NCBI GenBank assembly: GCA_028583415.1
Contig: CM053265.1
Span: 27,125,815-27,189,814, forward strand
Direction of reading: 5' to 3'
Source: Protea cynaroides
Taxonomy: Eukaryota > Streptophyta > Magnoliopsida > Proteales > Proteaceae
DNA: 64,000 nucleotides
The notes under the pieces are model-generated. The model was not told where the DNA came from, did not search any database, and was given only the letters and a program-made list of their open reading frames with translations. Shown here in pieces: positions 57,431 to 64,000 of the stretch. Within the stretch, counting starts at the first letter, position 1; each line of letters opens with the position of its first letter. The position numbers and the translations under genes were made by a program.

Positions 57431-57951
57431 GAGAACCCACATCAAACTCCAAGTTTTGAAAACTTTCCTAAACTAAGGGATTGCTTTCCTAATTCAAAAA
57501 GGACTTTATATGGAGAGTTTTCCTCTATATAAAGGACGTCCCTCAGCCCTTTTTCACTCTTTTAGAACATTAGTAAAGCCTAGAGAAAGAGAAGAAAGAG
57601 AAGAAAGAGAAAGAAGAGAAGGAGAAGAAGAAAAAGCTAAGGAGAAGAATTTGCTGAGTAGAGATTGGCTCTCTATCATAGGCAAATGTATGAAACGAAT
57701 CTCTGGAGATGTAAACTCTAAGGAATAAAACTTCTATGAAAGATAGGCAATATCAACCTATTATGATCTATGTGATTTTCTTGAGAAAATCCCAAGGAGA
57801 ACCATGAGGAGTGAATTTGATGATTAGGGTTGATAAGAAATTATTAATGATGGTCATAGGATGACCTTAGAATAAACCCCATTGAAGAACAGAAGAATTG
57901 ACTTAAGAAGAACTCGAATTTCATGTAGACTATGACCAAAAATCTCAAGGT

Positions 57952-58083
57952 CACAGCTTCGATCGATCATAGCATGACTAGTATGACCAGAGGATCGACC
58001 ATAGGCATTTGGGAAGATTTCAAAAATCATATGGTCGCAGCTACGGTCGCACCATATGCAACCGTAAGGTATCGACCGTAGAC
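57952..58083. promoter_or_regulatory. GGTCGCA/CGACCGT motif cluster downstream of TATA (Gypsy-2)
   Basis: It contains CGATCGATCATAGC, GGATCGACCATAGG, ATATGGTCGCAGC, TACGGTCGCACC, TGCAACCGTAAGG and ATCGACCGTAGAC. The set recurs in the 5' LTR at about 48270-48418 and, in similar wording, upstream of the antisense gene at 52056-52190. Confidence 0.55.
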
Positions 58084-59500
58084 AGTAAGCTCGATACAGC
58101 ATGAGACCATAGGACTAATCAGACACCTATCAGTGCTTTGTTTCGATTTCTGACTACTGTAACATATCACATATGAACCCTAACTTAAATTCATATAACT
58201 TTTAGGTTGTTAAATCAATTCAAAGAGAATTTCAAGGCTTAGAAGGACATCGAGTATTGCTTACAAGTGAGGGAACAAGACCTAAACTAATTGGATAATA
58301 ACAAACTGTTTATTTTTATTGAGTCCAATTCCATGATTGATTCTATGCATGTATGCTTGTAATGTGCATCTCACATGTCATCTAATATTCCTGCTATTAC
58401 TGTTCATGCATATTTAATTCCGTTTATTTATAACATGATGATGATGATGATGATGCTATGAATAGGTATGTGAATGTATGTGTGTGGTTGGTGTTGGATG
58501 TGAGTGGAGCATCAAGGGGAGGACATGGCATGGTGGTCTTTGACCTCGTCACCAGACTCTAGCTCTATCTCTACTCAAGTCTTGCCTACTAACATCGTCG
58601 TATTGCCATTACCTTAGTAGAACTATTACGTCATAGGGTATCAGGGGAGGTGGTCTTGGACCATGTGGTCTCTAACTCTGTCGGACGTATTGAGGGATGC
58701 TGGGGTGAGGCCTTGGATACACTGTATGGCATTATGATTTGTTAGTTGCGAGCCCAGTTTACAAGCCCTCACCAATAGGGGCTTACGTGTTGGTATGGAT
58801 AGGGCATCAGGGGAAGTGTTGGCGGTGTTTGATCCAAATACTTTAGCTCTATCTCTATTCCATGGTGGGTGTATGTGGGACGACAATGTTGTTTAATCCA
58901 TTAGGCGGATTCACACACTCGTGTATAGAGGTGTGGCGGCCACCAAACCTTTCTATAGCATATTGCAAACTTATAAATCAGACCAAAGATATGAATTGAA
59001 TGCATGAATATGTTTGTTGCATTGTTTTGTTTGCTCACTGAGCCGTGATGTGTGCTCACCCTTTCGACGTTGAATATTTTTAGTTGATGATACAGGTCCT
59101 ACTGTTGAAGAATATATGAATGCGTCGACGTATGGACACGTTGCTGCGATGGACGTAGAAGCTAAAGAAGATGCGCATGATTTATAATGCGAGTGCATCC
59201 ATTGTGTTTTTGCTTAAGTTTAGTTATAATTTGAACATCGGATATGTAATTAATTATTTATTTTTATGTCTTGTGTTTTAGAGATAATTGGATTAAATAC
59301 TTATTTATCACTGTTAGACTCTCAGTTCATTATTTGTAAGATTTCTGCTTATTTGTTTGTTACCACTGATTATTAATGTGGAATGTGTGTTTGGTTTGAT
59401 ATGGTAGGTACGACCTATATGAGATCCTAGGTGAACTGTTGATTTATTGGCGGTTCATCACACCATTCTAGTTAGACCAGAATTGGGGTGTGACACATTC

Positions 59501-60143
59501 ATCCCTTAACAGACACTAGATCGTCAATTAGAGAAGGGATGAAGAAAACCCTAACTTTACAGTGAGAAAGAAGAACCCTAACTTTACCAGAGAACTTTAT
59601 TGATGAACAGAGACTGTAAACAACAGAAGAAGAACACATGAAAGAAAGAATCCTTGAATTGCTCAAGAATCAGATAGCCTTCTTCAGAATTTTTTTTTCC
59701 TAGGTCTGTTTTTTATTAGTTGCAGGAGGCTCTATTTCGATGATCTCTAGTTAGTGGTAGGTGAAATGATTGATTCATTTGTCCTTGAAGAAGATCTCAG
59801 AAAAAGAACGCAAAGAAATCCAATCTGCTGTAATATCGATCTGAAACTGACTATAAATCAGATCCAGGGAATTAAAAAAAATAGTCGATGTGCTGCTGTA
59901 GAACCAGAAAAAAAAATTGATCGAATCTCTCGTCTTCTTCTCTCCTTTCTTTGTTCCGTTGAAGTCGGGACTCGGGCTTTCCATTTGGGGGTATATGGTA
60001 AATTAAGTGAAGAAGGGTAAAATTATCTTTCAACATATCATTTAGGGTATTATTGTCCATTTCAAAATCGATTTTAGATGACATCAGAAACTAATGGGAT
60101 TCGTTTAACGGAGTGGATCTATTTGATTAATGGTGGTAAACCA
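59501..60143. other. Mutator-like element interior, right part
   Basis: It continues the interior interrupted by Gypsy-2. There is no transposase and no recognisable gene. Short ORFs on both strands overlap each other and have no protein-family signature. Confidence 0.4.
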
Positions 60144-60226
60144 TTGGGTGGTAGTTGATGTTTTTTGAAAGTGTGGGTGGTAAGTGATGTTTCAAAACTA
60201 TTTTGGGTGGTAGCAAAATTTTTTCC

Positions 60227-60261
60227 TTTAGGTAATTAATTAAGCCCACATAAATCTAACA
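60227..60261 (-). repeat. Copia-2 5' LTR, outer fragment
   Basis: TTTAGGTAATTAATTAAGCC, then CACATAAATCTAACA completes the LTR, matching 38148-38181. GTTGA follows at 60262-60266. Confidence 0.9.
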
Positions 60262-60368
60262 GTTGAGCATGGTGGGTCATTCGTGGGGTGATAGCCACAC
60301 TAAACAACGTTGAGCATTGTGTTGTCACTCTACCTTGCTTGAAAGTATCTTCTTGTGTGGATTGGTCT

Positions 60369-60369
<1 letters not shown>

Positions 60370-60448
<79 letters not shown>
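60370..60448. repeat. (AT)n microsatellite, about 79 bp
   Basis: An uninterrupted AT dinucleotide run. ORFs of alternating Tyr-Ile are artefacts. Confidence 0.98.
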
Positions 60449-60450
<2 letters not shown>

Positions 60451-61700
60451 ATTGTAAACTTTTGGTTTGAAGGTTCTATTTTTCTATTTTTTTTTTCTTC
60501 TTTCTGTTATTGTAGACAACATATGTCCAATTCATATTTTGTTCTAGTTTTTTGTTCTTATTATAGCAACTTGCTATAGTGTAGAACCTGTACTAGTTCT
60601 ATATTTTAGCATCAATTCTAGTGAGTATTTTATTTCCTTTATGTTCATGAATTGTTACTGAATTATATGAAATTGATTTCTTAAGTACCAAAACATAACT
60701 GTTATCATTTTAAGAGTACGAAAATTTCCTATATACATTACTTGTCAAATGCTGCCTTGTATTACTATATTTTATTTCACTCTAGTTGAGTATTGTTAAG
60801 TTGGTAATACATATGCTAGGAATATATTGTTTATTAGTTGGTAATTCAACTCTAATTTTTTTTCATGTATACATGCTGCCCTCTTTGTCCAAATTAGCTA
60901 GCCATTAGTGTGAGGACAAAGGGTTCTCAATCCTCGTCGGCTTTCGCCTTCGATCTTGTCCACCCACGCTAATAGACGGTAATGATTTGGAGTCGCCACC
61001 TAGATTAAGGTCTAGGACCTAAAATGTAGTCTCATCATTAGACAAAACTTCTATTGACTCATTGACCCAATATATTTGCTTTGATCTATCAGAGAATGGG
61101 TAAGCGTTCAAGGTACAGTTTGAGAAGATGTTAGGCACCCAAAACTGCCCGATCCAAAAAATTGGCCTCCTGTGTGATTCTACTTTCCTTAGACTCTATT
61201 GTTCTAATTGTTCATGGTCAAGGGATGATAACTAGGGCGCATGGGGAATCCTATGCCAAGTGTCTAAATTCTTCTAACCTAGGGTTTAACCAAACATGTT
61301 CTCAAAATAAATAAACAAAGTAACATACGATGCACCAAACTAAAAATGATTCGGCAATGGACTGAATCTGAGACGTCCATCCCAAATGCCTACGTATTTC
61401 AATCCTGAAAATCAAGTCCATAACGTAGTTCGAACGGAATGTGATTAAGGTTTATGGATATGATTTATACTTAAGTTTCATTAGATTCAATTGTTCAAGT
61501 TGAAGTTTATGCTTGATGATGATTGAGATTGAATTTATATAGTATATGTGGATTGAAGTAAATATGGATATGATATGGATATGGATATGGAAGACCTAAG
61601 GATACTAAGATGTGGTACCGTACTTGGAGAGTCCTCCAAGTTACCAACGTATTTCAGAGGTCCTAAAATTCAGGTACAACGTAGTTTGTTGTTTGATGGG
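60449..61700. other. Unassigned, partly LTR-like
   Basis: No gene is seen. The phrase TTTGGAGTCGCCACCTAG near 60990 and GTTAGGCACCCAAAACTGCC near 61130 are of a type I associate with plant Gypsy LTR or leader sequence. No ends were found. Confidence 0.3.
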
Positions 61701-62020
61701 TTGATACTCTCAAGGAGTAGGATGTGTCTACTTTCAGGGGGCAAGGTATGTATCTACTCTCGGAGAGCATGGTATGTATCTACTCTCGAGAAGCAACGGT
61801 ATGTATCTACTCTCGAGGAGCACGGTATGTTTCTCTATTCTCGGGGAGCAAGGCTATGTTTCTACTCTCAGGGGGCATGGTATGTATCGCTACTCTTGAG
61901 AAGCAAGGCTATGTTTCTACTCTCGGGGAGCAAGGGCTATGTCTCTACTCTTAGGGAGCAAAATGTCTCTACTCTCAGGGAGCAAGGGTATATCTGTACT
62001 CTTGGGGAGCAAGGATATAT
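61700..62020. repeat. Minisatellite of 25-28-bp units (CTACTCTCGGGGAGCAAGG)
   Basis: About a dozen variants of TCTACTCTCGAGGAGCACGG followed by TATGT(A/T)T are arranged head to tail. Each unit contains an imperfect palindrome (CTCTCGGGGAG or CTCTCGAGGAG). The repeat stays open in one frame, giving a false 192-codon ORF with repeated YVSTLREQ-type words. Confidence 0.88.
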
Positions 62021-62519
62021 GAGTCCGTGTTTGGGAATCTCTCCAAACTGCCTATGTATCTTAGGATGTTGCCCTAAGAATCAGAATCCGTATAGTTGGA
62101 AACACAGATTCATTTCATTGAGTTCAAGAATGTGTACTCATATGGCAAAGTGATGGTCCTAGATGCTCTATGGCTATATTCACATCACATTTATCTAGGT
62201 CTCTGTACGCTAGGGGAATGAGCTAAGGGATAAGATTCGTCCTAGAGCTACCCTTAACCTAAAATCCTAATTTGTTCTGTTAGGCTTTCTAATTCTTGAT
62301 TAAGATTTATCATTTTCATTTTACCCTTCCCATGAATGTAGGTACATACATGCACGTCCCCAAAATTAATATGTTTTCTAGGAGTGTACATGCATGGCAG
62401 TTCGATTATGGTGTGGCAGAAATTAAATTTGTGCCAATAAAAACATACATCATTAAATATAGCAATATCAACAGATCAAACATGTCAGTATGATATTCCG
62501 AACAAATAAGCATGTCAAG
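62021..62519. other. Unassigned sequence
   Basis: No coding or repeat structure that I can support. Confidence 0.3.
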
Positions 62520-62930
62520 GATGAAAAAATAATAATGAATATATATGCAAAAATTAAATAATAATTAATAATTAACATATGTAAAAGATTATTATTATAC
62601 ATGCAAAGATTGAATAATAATACAAAGGCTAGGAATAATAATTAAACACACAAAATTAGGAGTAATGATTAATATTCAAAAATCTGCAAGAATATTTGAT
62701 ATACAAAATTTAGGAATAATAATTAAATACACAAAAAGTTTTCAAAAATATTTAATATACAAAAATTAGGAATAATAATTAATATCCAAAAGATTCAGAA
62801 TGATAATTAATATACCAAATTTGCAAGAATATTTAATATACAAAAAAAAATAGGAATAATAATTAATTGCACATATTAACAATAATACTGAATATACAAA
62901 ATTAAAAATAATAATTAATCCATTCCACAA
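62520..62930. repeat. AT-rich degenerate array of AATAATAATTAATA units
   Basis: Words AATAATAATTAAT, ATATACAAAATTAGG and GCAAGAATATTTAATATAC recur every 40-60 bp. This is probably an old degenerate tandem array. Confidence 0.65.
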
Positions 62931-63016
62931 CAAAAGGTATCCAAGAAAAAAAAAAATAAAAAAAAATAAAATAAAATAAAGGAGCTATAATAATAATAAA
63001 TAAATAAATAAAAAAC

Positions 63017-63116
63017 ATGCAATATGATCCCATTGATATGGAGTAATATTCAAGAGTAAAAAAAACTAACAAAACCACATGCAATATGAGCCCATTGATA
63101 TGGAGTAATATTCAAA
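63017..63116. repeat. 43-bp direct repeat
   Basis: CATGCAATATGA(T/G)CCCATTGATATGGAGTAATATTCAA occurs at about 63017-63056 and again at about 63078-63117, with one clear mismatch. Confidence 0.85.
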
Positions 63117-63117
63117 A

Positions 63118-64000
63118 AATAACAAAACCACATGCATGACTCACCGTACACCAAGGGAAAAATTATCAAACCATTATGCATGAAGACAGCACTATGCTAG
63201 GGTGATTTAATGGTATGCATGCAATAGGTTTGACAAGTGGTTTTACAATGGAGTGTAGGTGGCGATAAGATGAAGAGGAAGTGGGTTATTGCATGTGAGG
63301 GTTGTAGAGGTATCGGCTTAGGTTCTGTAGAGTGTTAAGCAGGCGTTGCGGATAGATGGAGTAAGGTGATGATGTTGGGTGTATGAGGGTACTGCAGATC
63401 GTGGGGGTGGTCGTGAACAACGGTGATAATGAAAGTTGCAGGTGATCGGAAGGTTCGCGATGGGGTTGCGATGCTTTGCGATCATGGACAATCGATGAAA
63501 GCGAGCGCCCTGAAGTGTTGGCTGCAAGAGTGTCGCAGGTTGCAGCAATCGGTGCAGGTTATATGAATGGTGGTAAGGGCAACCGTGGGTTTGAGTGATG
63601 GGCAGATGGTTTGTACATGTTTAACAAAAAACAGAAATTATAACCGGATTTAACAATATCGACCGAATAGTATTCTGATCTCAGATTTAAGAAACCAAAC
63701 CAGAATCGAAATTTTGAAGGAACGGGATTTAAGTGGGAAACTTGAAGTGGGCCCGAAATAAAAAAAAAAAAAAAACAGAAATTCGCAAACAGAATTTAAA
63801 AAGAAACTAAAATTGAGAAGATAGGCATTACTGTTTAACAAATCAACCAACTTATTAAAACATAGGAATGATGTCGCAAGGTGAAGATTAACAATAAAAA
63901 AACCTTTAAAGAAAAGAACAAACGCAACATGAGAGGGGAAACCGTGTTTACCTCTTCTCGGCTCTCTCTCCCCACTTCTGCTTGCTTCTTCTATCTCCTC
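63118..64000. other. Unassigned sequence at the right edge
   Basis: No gene is supported. The last 80 bases (GAGAGGGGAAACCGTGTTTACCTCTTC) resemble bases 15-45 at the window start (ATAAGGGGAAACCAAGCTCGCC, then TCTTCG). This may be a shared repeat family. Confidence 0.3.

Larger units (their letters stand above)
57162..59495 (+). repeat. Gypsy-2 3' LTR
   Basis: 2334 bp, homologous along its length to the 5' LTR. It keeps the better TATA (CTCTATATAAAGG, 57523-57535). It lacks about 30 bp that the 5' LTR has near 49010-49030. Confidence 0.95.

Noticed and set aside
61575..62153. 192-codon ORF, the longest near the right edge
   Set aside because: Most of it is the 25-28-bp minisatellite read in one frame.

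Overview
This looks like nuclear DNA from a flowering plant. I see no intact host protein-coding gene, rRNA or tRNA gene. Nearly everything I can assign is transposable-element sequence, in several nested layers. The evidence is plant-type Ty3/Gypsy chromovirus and Ty1/Copia polyproteins, tRNA-iMet primer-binding sites, target-site duplications (TSDs) that I could read directly, AT-rich filler and long microsatellites. The species cannot be named from the sequence.

Layout. 1-680 is unassigned repeat. 681-16464 is an old Gypsy-type solo LTR (minus orientation, TSD GATAT/AATAT), split by Gypsy-1 (1408-13478, minus, TSD CCCCA). 16465-19778 is decayed LTR-like sequence. 19779-33026 is Copia-1 (minus, probable TSD GACAT). 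Its 5' LTR is split by a 6.3-kb mosaic (26394-32737) containing pieces of host genes (an RRP1/Nop52 gene and a CXE-type esterase), pieces of other retrotransposons and large simple repeats. 33027-37739 is repeat-derived and unassigned. 37740-60261 is Copia-2 (minus, TSD GTTGA), very decayed. It contains a Gypsy solo LTR (about 42013-44397) in its interior. In its 5' LTR lies a Mutator-like element (46619-60226, 9-bp TSD, about 83-bp inverted repeats), which in turn hosts Gypsy-2 (47498-59495, plus, TSD CATTC). 60262-64000 holds microsatellites, a minisatellite and LTR-like sequence.

The two full-length Gypsy elements are the most informative part. Both are about 12 kb with 2.33-2.35-kb LTRs (TGTAAGACCCGC...GTGTGACA), a gag-pro-RT-RNaseH-integrase order and a C-terminal chromodomain-like segment, which suggests the Tekay/Del chromovirus group. 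Both also share three features I would not expect of a plain chromovirus. (1) An antisense ORF of about 400 codons lies between the 5' LTR and gag. It resembles the 'putative plant transposon protein' domain and is preceded by a canonical-looking intron of about 430 bp in its 5' leader. (2) A candidate 69-86-bp spliceosomal intron lies exactly between gag and protease; removing it rejoins a conserved peptide. (3) Clusters of a GGTCG-core motif lie on both sides of the LTR TATA box and again just upstream of the antisense gene. The flanking bases of the motif differ between elements but match between LTR and interior within an element. Together these suggest a retroelement with a separately transcribed, spliced accessory gene and family-specific regulatory sites, possibly comparable to the VANC anti-silencing system of VANDAL transposons. 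That functional reading is inference.

All coding regions here are broken by stops and frameshifts, mostly of the C-to-T type expected from methylated plant DNA, so this locus is a heterochromatic transposon graveyard rather than an active gene region.
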